NCBI GenBank assembly: GCA_937911505.1
Contig: CALEMF010000017.1
Span: 62,001 to 126,000 of the forward strand
DNA length: 64,000 bases
Direction: 5' to 3'
DNA from: an uncultured Cytophagales bacterium
GTDB taxonomy: Bacteria; Bacteroidota; Bacteroidia; Cytophagales; Thermonemataceae
Both the position numbers and the translations under genes were made by a program. Numbering within the stretch: the stretch's first letter is position 1; every line of letters starts with the position of its first letter. The notes under the pieces are model-generated. The model was not told the origin of the DNA, searched no databases, and worked only from the letters and a program-made list of their open reading frames with translations. Shown piece by piece: positions 46,176 to 55,434 of this stretch.

Positions 46176-46501
46176 AGTTAATGAAAAATTTAGTAGTGAT
46201 ACTACTATATACGATTGTAATGCTATTATGTTCGGAAAAAGTAAATGTTTTTTTGACAGGAACAATATTTTTTTAGTTGAGGGTAAACTTACTTTTAGGC
46301 AGCCAGTGAAGGAAGATGAAGTTGGGTTTTGGAAGTCATTTTTGACAAAAATTAGTAGAAAAAGAAGATAAAATACGCCTCGAATAGCTCTAAAAGAGTC
46401 TCAAATATTGTATTATCAAGAAATTACTACGTAGGTCATACCATACCTGCCGAAAAATAACTATATTTAAACCATCTTTACATCTATTAAATACCACCAG
46501 C
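46176..46501. other. 326-base intergenic region
   Basis: A divergent spacer between the lipoprotein (minus) and the desaturase (plus). It carries a 7-bp hairpin with a 3-base loop (46191-46207) close to the lipoprotein start, and a weak TATATTTA near 46463. I see no gene, RNA or repeat in the rest. Confidence 0.4.
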
Positions 46502-47494
46502 ATGCTAGATAACGTCAGATTGGAAGTGATGCAGTTTTTAGAAAAAAAAGTAGACGGCTTTATTGAGAAGTTTATTATACCTACTGAGAAGGTATGGCAA
46601 CCCACCGACCTACTACCTAACCCACATGAGGAAGAAGTATTTTTTGAGGAAGTGAAAGAACTTCGCGCGTTAGCCAAAGAGCTGCCCTATGACTTCTGGG
46701 TAGTATTAGTAGGCGATACAATTACCGAAGAGGCCTTACCCACCTATGAGTCGTGGTTGATGGACGTAGAGGGTATCAGTCAACAAAATGGCGGTAATGG
46801 TTGGTCGAAGTGGGTGCGCTTTTGGACAGGTGAAGAAAACAGACATGGAGATGTGCTAAACAAGTACCTCTACTTATCAGGTAGAATTAATATGAAAGAG
46901 GTAGAGCGCACTACCCAATACCTCATCAATGATGGCTTCGATATTGGTACTGATCAAGACCCGTATAAGAATTTCGTTTATACGAGCTTTCAAGAGCTGG
47001 CTACCAATATATCACATAGCCGTGTAGCCAGATTGGCCAAAGACTACTCTAATAAGCTCTTAGCTAAAATGTGTAGAATAATTGCTAGCGATGAAATGCG
47101 CCACTATAACGCTTATAGTGAATTTGTAAAGCAGATTTTTGAGGTAGATCCTAGCCAAATGATGATCGCTTTTGGCGATATGATGAAGAAAAAAATTGTG
47201 ATGCCTGCCCACTTTTTAAGAGAATCGCAGGGAGTCATTGGTGATGCTTTCGAGGAGTTTTCTAATGCTGCCCAGCGCTTGGGCGTTTATACCTCACAAG
47301 ACTACATTGATATTATGAAGCGCCTGATCGATAAGTGGCAAATAGATAGTTATAATCAACTAACAGACGAAGCAGCCCGCGCCCGCGATTTCATTATGAA
47401 CCTACCTGCTCGCCTACAGCGTATTAGTGAGCGTTTGACTATTCCAGAAAAAATATTTGAGTTTAAGTGGGTGCAGCCAGCCTTGGTAAGGTAA
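46502..47494 (+). CDS. Acyl-[acyl-carrier-protein] desaturase (plant type, diiron)
   Basis: Introduces a double bond in ACP-linked saturated fatty acids using O2. The two diiron motifs are EENRHG (residues 111-116) and DEMRHY (197-202). Flanks such as NGWSKWVRFWTGEENRHGD (in pieces) and YTSFQELATNISHSR match soluble fatty acid desaturase type 2. 330 aa, no membrane helices. It fits an aerobic, cold or marine habitat in which membranes need unsaturation. It needs ferredoxin as electron donor; none is next to it. Confidence 0.94.
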   Translation: MLDNVRLEVMQFLEKKVDGFIEKFIIPTEKVWQPTDLLPNPHEEEVFFEEVKELRALAKELPYDFWVVLVGDTITEEALPTYESWLMDVEGISQQNGGNGWSKWVRFWTGEENRHGDVLNKYLYLSGRINMKEVERTTQYLINDGFDIGTDQDPYKNFVYTSFQELATNISHSRVARLAKDYSNKLLAKMCRIIASDEMRHYNAYSEFVKQIFEVDPSQMMIAFGDMMKKKIVMPAHFLRESQGVIGDAFEEFSNAAQRLGVYTSQDYIDIMKRLIDKWQIDSYNQLTDEAARARDFIMNLPARLQRISERLTIPEKIFEFKWVQPALVR

Positions 47495-47538
47495 TACACA
47501 AGAGAGAACCTTTTTAACAAGCCTATAAACAAGCAAGC

Positions 47539-48135
47539 ATGAATGTACGACTAACCGAAGCGGAAAAAGTAAAAATCCTCAACTCGGAAGATGTGTACAC
47601 CATTATGCAGCAGGTATTACTGCGCGAGAATAAGATTAGTAGAAGCCAAGAGCATTTTTGGGTAATGGGGCTGGATGTTAATAACAAAATTCTCTTTCTA
47701 GAACTGATCAGCTTGGGTAGTCTTACCAAAACAATTGTAGAACCCCCTGAGGTATTTCGAATGGCCATCTATAAGTTGGCTATCAACATTATTCTTATCC
47801 ATAACCATCCCTCGGGGGCGCTTCAACCTTCTGACGCCGACTTAGACGTTACCGACCGCTTGTACCAAGTAGGAAAAATACTACGTATCGAAGTGCTCGA
47901 CCACCTCATTATTAATGAAGAACACTACCTCAGCTTTCTAAACGAAGATATTCTAGAAAAGCTCGCTCAGAGTACCAAATACCAACCTCCCCAATCGCTG
48001 ATAGCACGTATTAAGGAGGAGGCTACCAAGCTTAATCAGTTAGAAACAGCTAAACGCATGAAAAACAAAGGCCTCGCCCCATCGCTCATCGCCGAAATGA
48101 CAGGACTAAGCGAGGAAGAGGTGGCGGGATTATAA
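47539..48135 (+). CDS. RadC-like JAB/MPN-domain protein with helical tail
   Basis: 198 aa. The JAMM zinc-site motif IHNHPSGALQPSDAD has His88, His90, Ser98 and Asp101, as in RadC/DNA-repair-like JAB proteins. It lacks the N-terminal helix-hairpin-helix of full RadC. The last ~50 residues (LETAKRMKNKGLAPSLIAEM, then TGLSEEEVAGL) form a helical tail like the C-terminus of Rpn nucleases, including the broken one at 32086. The role (deubiquitinase-like peptidase or DNA-related) is not established. Confidence 0.88.
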   Translation: MNVRLTEAEKVKILNSEDVYTIMQQVLLRENKISRSQEHFWVMGLDVNNKILFLELISLGSLTKTIVEPPEVFRMAIYKLAINIILIHNHPSGALQPSDADLDVTDRLYQVGKILRIEVLDHLIINEEHYLSFLNEDILEKLAQSTKYQPPQSLIARIKEEATKLNQLETAKRMKNKGLAPSLIAEMTGLSEEEVAGL

Positions 48136-48310
48136 AGCTGTTCATGTTCCTACAGTCTGCTTAAGTGTATATTCTTTACTAAAAAACTTTAATGATATTC
48201 TACAACTGCTTCATCCAGTAGCATACGAGATTTGTATAATACTTTCTGAGAAACTTATAACTGATAAAGTACTCATTTAAGGATATTTGTAATGTCAAAT
48301 AGGTATACAA

Positions 48311-48475
48311 ATGAAGCCAATCCTTGTCAAGAAAGACCACTACAATCTTATAAAAGACGTCTGCCAAGTGGATAATCCCAACGCTGAACGATCTGTATAT
48401 CCAATCGAGGCAGGCGATGCAAAGGTTTGTAGTGAACTGACTGGGCTTCCTGTTATCCTTAAAAACTATATGTGA
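48311..48475 (+). CDS. Possible small protein or gene remnant (54 aa)
   Basis: A 55-codon frame in the otherwise gene-free 48136-48511. It begins MKPILVKKDHYNLIKD, which resembles the N-terminus of Bacteroidota GreA/Rnk-like nucleoside diphosphate kinase regulators, but the rest (to VILKNYM) does not follow that family. It may be a truncated or decayed gene, or chance. The surrounding bases hold nothing else I can identify. Confidence 0.25.
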   Translation: MKPILVKKDHYNLIKDVCQVDNPNAERSVYPIEAGDAKVCSELTGLPVILKNYM

Positions 48476-48511
48476 TACAGTCGAAAGTCTCACTAAACTA
48501 AAGTTCATTAA

Positions 48512-48916
48512 ATGAAAGTACTCAATTTTAAACCTAATATGGATTGGGCAAGTCTTCTGCTTAGAGTCTCACTTGGAGGAATGGATTTCCTGCGCGGCAT
48601 TGGCAGACCCCTTGTCGTTGGAATGGAAGATGTTATATCAGGATTTGTAGCAAAAGGCTTTCCCATATGGACAGCCTACGCCTCTACCATTATCGAGATT
48701 ATAGGAGGCATTATGCTTTTACTAGGAACCTACACCCGCTTTGCCTGCTTACTATTACTACCCGTTAGCGTAGGGATACTGGTTTATCACTTACCCCACG
48801 GCTGGGTATTTCATAATGCAGGTGGAGGCTGGGAGTATCCTCAACTTATCGTGGTAGGACTTCTAGCCACCTTTATGATGGGAGGTGGTCGTTTTGCAGT
48901 CATTTCCCGTAAGTAA
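48512..48916 (+). CDS. DoxX family membrane protein
   Basis: 134 aa, four predicted helices: about 12-32, 52-74, 76-94 and 108-125. The pattern LLLRVSLGGMDFLRGIGRP, then EIIGGIMLLLGTYTR, and a final GGGRFAVISRK agrees with DoxX. These inner-membrane proteins are linked to redox or sulfur stress, but the activity is unclear. It lies upstream of the broken bioB gene with a 121-base spacer. Confidence 0.88.
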   Translation: MKVLNFKPNMDWASLLLRVSLGGMDFLRGIGRPLVVGMEDVISGFVAKGFPIWTAYASTIIEIIGGIMLLLGTYTRFACLLLLPVSVGILVYHLPHGWVFHNAGGGWEYPQLIVVGLLATFMMGGGRFAVISRK

Positions 48917-49037
48917 TTATAGTGGGTTGGTAGTCTACCTTTACAAGCTGAGCGTTTTCCCAATGCGCACAATTTTTTGATATTCTCAAAAACCCCTTGT
49001 ATTTTGCGTAGTAATTTACAGCATAAACGGAATTTAC

Positions 49038-50021
49038 ATGGCAAAGCACAACTGGACCAGAGAAGAAGCAGAAGCAATTTACAACCTTCCTATACTTGAT
49101 CTTATGTACAAAGCCGCCACGGTGCATCGTACGCATCACGAGGCAGGGGAAGTACAAGTCTGTACCTTACTTTCTGTAAAGACGGGTGGCTGCCCAGAAG
49201 ATTGTGCCTATTGTCCGCAAGCGGCGCGTTACCACACCAATGTGAAAGTTCATAAACTATTAGGAGTAGAAGAGGTATTACAAAAAGCGCTAGAAGCCAA
49301 AGAAGCGGGCAGTACACGTTTCTGCATGGGAGCGGCTTGGCGCGAAGTACGCGATAATCGCGATTTTGATAACGTACTCGAAATGGTAAAAGGCGTGAGC
49401 CAAATGGGAATGGAAGTGTGCTGTACACTGGGAATGCTCACCGAAGCGCAAGCCCAAAAGTTGAAAGAAGCAGGCTAGTACGCCTACAACCATAACTTAG
49501 ATACCAGCGAAGAATATTACGACGACATTATTACCACGCGTGAATATGAGGATCGCCTCAATACCATAGAGAATGTAGATAAAGCAGGTTTATCGGTTTG
49601 CTCAGGTGGTATTATTGGGATGGGTGAATCAGAAGGAGATCGCATTGGTATGCTGCTTACACTCGCTAACTTACCAAAGCATCCAGAGTCTGTGCCGGTC
49701 AATGCACTAGTACCTGTAGAGGGAACGCCACTAGAAGAGCAACCAAAAGTATCGGTTTGGGAAATGGTACGGATGATCGCCACGGCGCGCATTATGATGC
49801 CCAAAGCCATGGTACGCCTCTCTGCAGGGCGCGTTAGAATGAACCTAGAAGAGCAAGCCCTTTGCTTTATGGCTGGAGCCAACTCTATTTTTGCAGGCGA
49901 TAAACTCCTTACTACGCCCAATCCTGAGTATGTGGCAGACGAAGAGATGTTCCAGATATTGAATTTAAAACCCCGTCCAGCTCATAAAGGAGAGGTGAAG
50001 TTTGAGCAAATTCCCTCATAA
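49038..50021 (+). pseudogene. bioB: Biotin synthase gene interrupted by an in-frame amber codon
   Basis: A 327-codon frame with full BioB sequence on both sides of a TAG at codon 147 (49476-49478). The first part has the radical-SAM motif with Cys52, Cys56 and Cys59 (CPEDCAYC), plus FCMGAAWREVRD. After the TAG the same frame resumes with [25 protein letters not shown] and the C-terminal [15 protein letters not shown]. Relatives have Leu at this position (AGLxAYNHNLD), so a TTG or CTG codon changing to TAG explains it. No other lesion is seen. BioB makes biotin from dethiobiotin; a truncated 146-aa product would lack the [2Fe-2S] site. It may be a sequencing error, a recent mutation or readthrough. 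Confidence 0.9.
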
Positions 50022-50055
50022 GTGATGAGCCATTGAAAAGAAAATATACACCACT

Positions 50056-51051
50056 ATGTACGTTGATTATACCCAATACCAGCCATTGTTTACAAAATAC
50101 GGTATAGAAGATCATCAAATAATTATAGACGCTTGGAACGAACCCCATCGTTTTTACCACACTGAAAAGCACCTAAAACACCTATTAGATCATATCGAGC
50201 AAGGAGGTTTTACAGACGTGGAAAAAGAGGTCTTAACTATGGTGGCCTTTATGCACGATGTAGTCTATCAACCGAATCGTGACGATAATGAAGCACAATC
50301 TGTTGCTTTCTTTGAAAAACATACCCAATCCACGCCACATACCGCTCAAATCAGTCAGATTATACACGATACAAAAGACCATCAAGGAAGTAGTGAGCTT
50401 TCCAAAGCCTTTTGCGAGATGGATATGGACATCGTACATAGCACTTCTTTCAAAGAGTTGTGGGAGTGGGAGAAAGGTATCTTTAAAGAATTTCAGTGTT
50501 ATGACTACAGCCTATATAAACAAGGGAGAATTGCCGTACTTAGCCGATTCAAAGAGAAGTACCCACAAAATGCCTCCAATCTACAAGCCCTGATCGACTA
50601 TCTCAAGCCTTATAAGCCTAAAATTGGCGTTTATCCGGGCTCTTTTAATCCTTTTCATAATGGTCACCTCAATATTTTAGAGAAAGCCGAACAGGTATTT
50701 GACAAAGTGATTATTGCACGAGGGATCAATCCCGAAAAAGAAACGATTGAGAAAAGTGAGGCACTTAGCCCTGTATTGTATTATAGGCAAGTAGAGGGTT
50801 TTCAAGGGCTACTCACAGACTACATTACCTCAAAGGAAGCCCATGCCGATGTAACCCTGATTAGAGGTTTACGCAATGGTGATGACCTCGCCTACGAGAT
50901 GAACCAACTTAGCTTTATGCGCGATATGAAAGCCGATCTCAAGACTGTTTTCTTCCACTGCGACCGCGAATTTGAACACATTAGCTCCTCTGCCATCCGT
51001 AACTTAGAGAAGATAGGAAAGGGATATGGGGAGAAGTATTTACCGGAGTGA
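50056..51051 (+). CDS. HD-domain phosphohydrolase fused to CoaD-like phosphopantetheine adenylyltransferase
   Basis: A 331-aa fusion. Residues 1-185 are an HD-like domain with His35 (RFYHTEKH), His67-Asp68 (FMHDVVYQP) and IIHDTKDH near 98. Residues 189-331 are the CoaD nucleotidyltransferase: GVYPGSFNPFHNGHL with HNGH at 201-204, TLIRGLRNGDDLAYEMNQ, FFHCDREFEHISSS. CoaD makes dephospho-CoA from phosphopantetheine and ATP. The domain is slightly short at the C-terminus (ends YLPE). The HD domain might cleave a nucleotide or the CoA pathway product; this pairing is inference. Confidence 0.88.
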   Translation: MYVDYTQYQPLFTKYGIEDHQIIIDAWNEPHRFYHTEKHLKHLLDHIEQGGFTDVEKEVLTMVAFMHDVVYQPNRDDNEAQSVAFFEKHTQSTPHTAQISQIIHDTKDHQGSSELSKAFCEMDMDIVHSTSFKELWEWEKGIFKEFQCYDYSLYKQGRIAVLSRFKEKYPQNASNLQALIDYLKPYKPKIGVYPGSFNPFHNGHLNILEKAEQVFDKVIIARGINPEKETIEKSEALSPVLYYRQVEGFQGLLTDYITSKEAHADVTLIRGLRNGDDLAYEMNQLSFMRDMKADLKTVFFHCDREFEHISSSAIRNLEKIGKGYGEKYLPE

Positions 51052-51091
51052 TTACAATAAATTTAATGTAAGAATAACCTTTCTTAATACT

Positions 51092-51808
51092 TTAAGGCTC
51101 ACTCTTAAATTGTTTTCCATACTTTTTGGTGCAATGCATTAGAATACTACCAAGGAAATGACTGTTTATAAGTAGACATTCAACATTTACTTCTGAAGTA
51201 CCAACATACTTTTTAATCACGAGATAGGATTCAGAGTTCTTAGTGGTATTCTTTAAGTAAAAAGTGAGAACATGCGTCCAGGGGATGAATTCTTGCTTCA
51301 ACTGTATACCTTCCTGTATGATGGTAAACCTCTTTGTAGGAATATACGCAATCGACACGAGAACTAGCACCATACCGATAGGTACAAAAGCATATAGGAG
51401 CTGATCCCAAGCTTGCTGAATAATTGTTTGAATAATGATAAAGATTGAGATCAAAAACAAGAGAATTATTGAACAACCTAGTGTACTAAGTTTTTTTATT
51501 GGGTCATCCTTAAATGTAATGGGTAGGGCAATCTCCTCTTTTATCGTTATCTGTTTCAGAGGATAATACTGATCAATATCTGCTTCTTTATCGTAGCGAT
51601 GACTCTGTACAAGTTGCTGTTGCTCCTTAATCTTTTGGGCTACTTCATCAAGTTGATATTCATAGCTCGAAGGGTCAAACTCAAAAATAGGACACTCTTC
51701 CTCGAAATCAGCTACTCGATTCGTTACCCCACAAATATATCCTTTATGTAAGTCACGTACTCTATTCTTGCAGACACTACAAAAACTAATACGTTCGATG
51801 GGCTTCAT
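51092..51808 (-). CDS. Membrane protein with N-terminal Cys cluster, unknown function
   Basis: 238 aa, no named family. The N-terminal ~40 residues have four or five Cys (FCSVCKNR, GYICGVT, EECPIF) spaced as in a zinc-ribbon or Fe-S knuckle, a pattern that I have seen at the start of several Bacteroidota membrane proteins. Two membrane helices follow (about 107-130 and 135-155), then a C-terminal PH-like domain of about 80 residues (FTIIQEGIQLKQEFIPWTHV). Likely cytosolic Cys cluster, role unknown. Confidence 0.72.
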   Translation of the reverse strand: MKPIERISFCSVCKNRVRDLHKGYICGVTNRVADFEEECPIFEFDPSSYEYQLDEVAQKIKEQQQLVQSHRYDKEADIDQYYPLKQITIKEEIALPITFKDDPIKKLSTLGCSIILLFLISIFIIIQTIIQQAWDQLLYAFVPIGMVLVLVSIAYIPTKRFTIIQEGIQLKQEFIPWTHVLTFYLKNTTKNSESYLVIKKYVGTSEVNVECLLINSHFLGSILMHCTKKYGKQFKSEP

Positions 51809-51924
51809 TAGTCTGTTTTATGGTTAGTAAGCTCTTGGATAAAAAGTCTTGATCGAAGATAAATAAAACTTTACTATTGGATCTACACTTTATAGACTTG
51901 AATTTTTTCAAAGCCCAATTCTTT

Positions 51925-52677
51925 CTAACTCGGTGTGGCGAACTTAATTTTATAGCGTTTTATTCCGTTAAACTCTGATTTCATTTTGATCATTTCAGAA
52001 GTGGCTTTGCTAAACCAAAAAGAAGCGCTTCCCTCAGAGCCATACTGGATGTCTAGTCGCCAACAGGCTATTGCCTCACCCATACCAGTAGCAATTTTCT
52101 CTTCAGCAGCAACCTTGTACTCGTAATATTGAGGAGGGGTTTTTCCTCCTGGATGGTAAAAGTTAATGACGAAAGTAGTACCTTTCTTAAAAGGTAAAGT
52201 CTGAAAGGTTTCCATGTCCAGCTCCCAATTGAGAAGTGGTTGTTTGTGTGCTACTTCAAAGCCTTTTTTAGTGTTGTTCGCTACAGAATCTGCTCCTATC
52301 ACCTTCCCCTCAGTAAAATTATAGGCTTCGATTGTACCTTGACCATTTCTAGTGCGGTGATAAATAGGAGAGAAGTCTTTACGCCTACTGATCGAATACA
52401 AATAACGCCTCCTGATCGTATCTTGATTTTTCCAGTTTTGTTCGATGATTACTACGTCCTCATTTTTATGTTTCCCAAAAGAAACAGTTCTTTCCCAAAT
52501 AGAGGCGTGTGCTACAGAGCCATCAGCGCGTTCTATAAATTCTAGATAGGTGCGCGTGCCTTCCTTGAGTTGGTTTATTTGGAGATCTTGTTGTGCTAGA
52601 TCAATCGTATCAATTTGTTGCGCAAAGGTGCTGAAACTGAGCAAACAGCCGAAAAATAGAGAGAGTAAATACTTCAT
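51925..52677 (-). CDS. Secreted protein of unknown function (DUF3108-like)
   Basis: 250 aa with a signal peptide (about 1-19, ending STFAQ). The mature part is beta-rich: YLYSISRRKDFSPIYHRTRN, then PFKKGTTFVINFYHPG and CWRLDIQYGSEGSASFWFSK. The pattern (strand, polar turn, and a WFS segment) recalls DUF3108 periplasmic proteins, but I cannot confirm it. Adjacent genes are unrelated, so no job is suggested. Confidence 0.65.
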   Translation of the reverse strand: MKYLLSLFFGCLLSFSTFAQQIDTIDLAQQDLQINQLKEGTRTYLEFIERADGSVAHASIWERTVSFGKHKNEDVVIIEQNWKNQDTIRRRYLYSISRRKDFSPIYHRTRNGQGTIEAYNFTEGKVIGADSVANNTKKGFEVAHKQPLLNWELDMETFQTLPFKKGTTFVINFYHPGGKTPPQYYEYKVAAEEKIATGMGEAIACWRLDIQYGSEGSASFWFSKATSEMIKMKSEFNGIKRYKIKFATPS

Positions 52678-52830
52678 AAGTCTGAGGTTTTGAATAAGTA
52701 TATATACCTACAACGCTGGGCTGCAAAGGCTAGTATATTTACAGATTCGAAACTAATGTGGAGATCTATCCAAATAAAATAATCTAATAAATACTAAGTG
52801 AAGAAGACGTGGCTCAATATTGATCTACAG

Positions 52831-55209
52831 TTAGGGTGTCTTAATAATCCTAAACGTTTGGAGGGTATTCCCTGTAGTGACTTTCAAAAAATAGAGCCCT
52901 GTGTAGGGTAAATGGCTGAGATCAACAGCCTGCTGAGTAGCTACTCGTGGGTAAGTAGCGATTACCCTGCCGTAGAGGTCAAGTATTTCTAAGGTAACTA
53001 CTTTAAATGGATGCTTCACTTGAATATTTCCCTCAAAAGGATTCGGAAATATTCGTACGCTTGACCCTACTGGATCATTGGGGAGTGCCGTCGGTATAGG
53101 AAGTGTACCGTCTGCTTGAAATGTATAAACAACGCCATTGGTTGCAGCAAGATACAAGGTGTTTTCCACTACCTCCCAACCCTGAATACCAAACACAGTT
53201 GTTTCCTGATTGAAGGGAATTTCGAGAATATCCCAGTTTTCTCCTTGATCTATAGAAACAAAGCAAATACTTCTACCTTGTTGGATCGCCCCTTCTCCTG
53301 CACTGAACACCTGCGCTACAGCAAAAAGATGTCCGTTTTCAGTTTGGATAAAGCCATTGACACCGTAATCGCCTAAGTTACCAATTGCTTCGCTCAGTTG
53401 GGTAATTTGCCAATTTTGCCCACCGTCGGTAGTTTTCCAAATCTCATCTTTTAGGACATCGGGGACAGAATTTACGAGAAAACCCACTTCTGAACTGATA
53501 AAGTAGAACTTATGATTAATTACATTGAAAGAGCGTGTGTTGAGAGGTGCCCAGGTGTTTCCTGCATCGTTGCTGCGATAAATGGAATTTCTAGAAGCAG
53601 CGAAAAACGTATTTTGATCGAGTAGCTGTAATTGACCTGTTGGCCCAAAAAGATTATTGTCAGGATCGATGGTAGCGCTGATCCAGTTCTCATTGAGATT
53701 TGTCTGTTGTAGGAGTAATACACGATTGGTGGCGCGTTGTGTAGCAAGTACATATAACGTCTGATCAACAAATCCTACATCTATAGCGAGTGTATCGTTA
53801 TTGTTAAGTGTATTGATCCATTGGTCGCCTTGGTTGTTTGTTCTGTAAACATCTTGTGAAAAACCTACTAAAGCACCTTGATTGATATTTGAGAAAGCAA
53901 GTTTTCGATAGCCATCTATAAATCCTTGTGCGTTCGTGGGTGGGTGTAACATAGACCAAGTGCCAGCTTCTTTCTTTAGTAAGAGCCCATCATCACCTGC
54001 CGCATAACCTTGCTCATTGCTCAGCATAGTAATAGCGTTAAGGTTGGGAGAGGGCGCTCGTGCTGCTGTCCAACTTACGCCCCTATCATTAGAGTAGTAA
54101 AGAGCACCGCCAGCACCAGTAATTATCCCTCTATCACCTTGAAAAGTCATCGAAAGACTATTCACGTGCCCGAAAGAAGAGATACCGATATGAGGCCAGT
54201 CAGGAAGTACTATTTCGTCCCAGTTATTTCCGCCATTAGTAGTTCTGAAAATACTATTGGGTCTTCCTAAAAATGCTGATGAGGCTAATAATATCCCTTC
54301 GGTATCATCGAACCAATGCATTCCCCTTATTACGAGATTCATACCTGCACCAGCCACGTTGGAGCGTGTAATCTCAGACCAACTTTCCCCATCATCCTGA
54401 GATACCAAGAGCTTATCAAAAGGGAAAACATAATTTCTATTAACGAGCGCCAAGTATAAGGTGTTGTTATCAACCACATTAAACAACGCGAAATGATGAT
54501 CACTTTCGCCAGGGAAAGGAAGCAAGCGTGTCTCGCTCCACGTTTGCCCACCATCGGTAGTTTTCTGTATATAGTGACTGAAGGCACCTAAGTTCACAGT
54601 AATTCCCTCGCTTTGGTACCCTATTACAAAGCCTTCATTTTCATTTCTAAAAACTACTTTACTTAACCTTCTCCAAGGAGCATTTTCACTACTCCATTGC
54701 AGTTCTTGCCAAGTATCACCACCATCAGTGGTTTTAAAGATTTTTTCATAAGTACCTACCGCATAGCCAACTTGCGAAGAGGGGAAGTAGATATCCGTAA
54801 AGTAAGGGTTGACTAAGAAGTTGTTTCTGCGTTGTAAAGAGAGTACAACCTCCCACTGAGCACCCGCATCAGTAGTTTTTAAAATCCTGTTTTTATCAGC
54901 AATAAAACCTGTACTGGCAGAAGTGAAAAATACACTTTGGTGATCACCCGGTTTTTCGAGAGTAACGGGTATTTGCCTTTCTCGGAACTCAATACCTGTT
55001 TGGTAATCTTCCTGTAGCTGCCATTGGTTAGTAGCAAGATCAAAAAGAAGCATATCACTACCAAAGCCATACACTAAGTCAGTACCTACAGGGTTGGTCG
55101 TAAAATAGTGCCCATTTCGGGTAGTATCAGCGTTTTCAATTTGCCATTGTGCTTGTATGGGTATAATGGCTATAATGGTGATAATGAAGGAGGTGAGACT
55201 TCGTTTCAT
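52831..55209 (-). CDS. T9SS cargo protein with BNR/YCF48-type propeller repeats
   Basis: 792 aa. A signal peptide ends near residue 20. The body has repeated propeller-like units with a signature such as KTTDGGDTWQEL, KTTDGGQTWSET, RTTNGGNNWDEI and KTTDGGQNWQIT (BNR/Asp-box type), typical of sialidase-like or photosystem-factor YCF48 folds. The last ~75 residues are the type IX sorting domain: VRIFPNPFEGNIQV, LEILDLYGRVIATY, and the end TLQTFRIIKTP. It is thus exported and anchored or released by the T9SS. The ligand is unknown. Confidence 0.9.
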   Translation of the reverse strand: MKRSLTSFIITIIAIIPIQAQWQIENADTTRNGHYFTTNPVGTDLVYGFGSDMLLFDLATNQWQLQEDYQTGIEFRERQIPVTLEKPGDHQSVFFTSASTGFIADKNRILKTTDAGAQWEVVLSLQRRNNFLVNPYFTDIYFPSSQVGYAVGTYEKIFKTTDGGDTWQELQWSSENAPWRRLSKVVFRNENEGFVIGYQSEGITVNLGAFSHYIQKTTDGGQTWSETRLLPFPGESDHHFALFNVVDNNTLYLALVNRNYVFPFDKLLVSQDDGESWSEITRSNVAGAGMNLVIRGMHWFDDTEGILLASSAFLGRPNSIFRTTNGGNNWDEIVLPDWPHIGISSFGHVNSLSMTFQGDRGIITGAGGALYYSNDRGVSWTAARAPSPNLNAITMLSNEQGYAAGDDGLLLKKEAGTWSMLHPPTNAQGFIDGYRKLAFSNINQGALVGFSQDVYRTNNQGDQWINTLNNNDTLAIDVGFVDQTLYVLATQRATNRVLLLQQTNLNENWISATIDPDNNLFGPTGQLQLLDQNTFFAASRNSIYRSNDAGNTWAPLNTRSFNVINHKFYFISSEVGFLVNSVPDVLKDEIWKTTDGGQNWQITQLSEAIGNLGDYGVNGFIQTENGHLFAVAQVFSAGEGAIQQGRSICFVSIDQGENWDILEIPFNQETTVFGIQGWEVVENTLYLAATNGVVYTFQADGTLPIPTALPNDPVGSSVRIFPNPFEGNIQVKHPFKVVTLEILDLYGRVIATYPRVATQQAVDLSHLPYTGLYFLKVTTGNTLQTFRIIKTP

Positions 55210-55434
55210 AGAAAAAATAGTTTATAAGCGTGATGTTCAAACGGTAACAGACAAGAGAATATATCGGCGTAAATATTCTAATGAGTTAAAAAAAGTATTT
55301 ACGTATTAATTGTGAGGCGGCCTTGATTGGTAACCACATAGTTTATTTGTTTTTTCAAGAAAATGCTGCTTTTTTACTGGTGTTAAACCTCGTCATCCTC
55401 CTGTGATAGATAAACCCACAAAAACTAAGTTCTT

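Noticed and set aside
48200-48508. A 102-codon minus-strand frame between the JAB and DoxX genes
   Set aside because: Composition is unlike a protein (mixed hydrophobic and aromatic with no pattern) and no family is recognised. The plus-strand frame at 48311 is a slightly better candidate.
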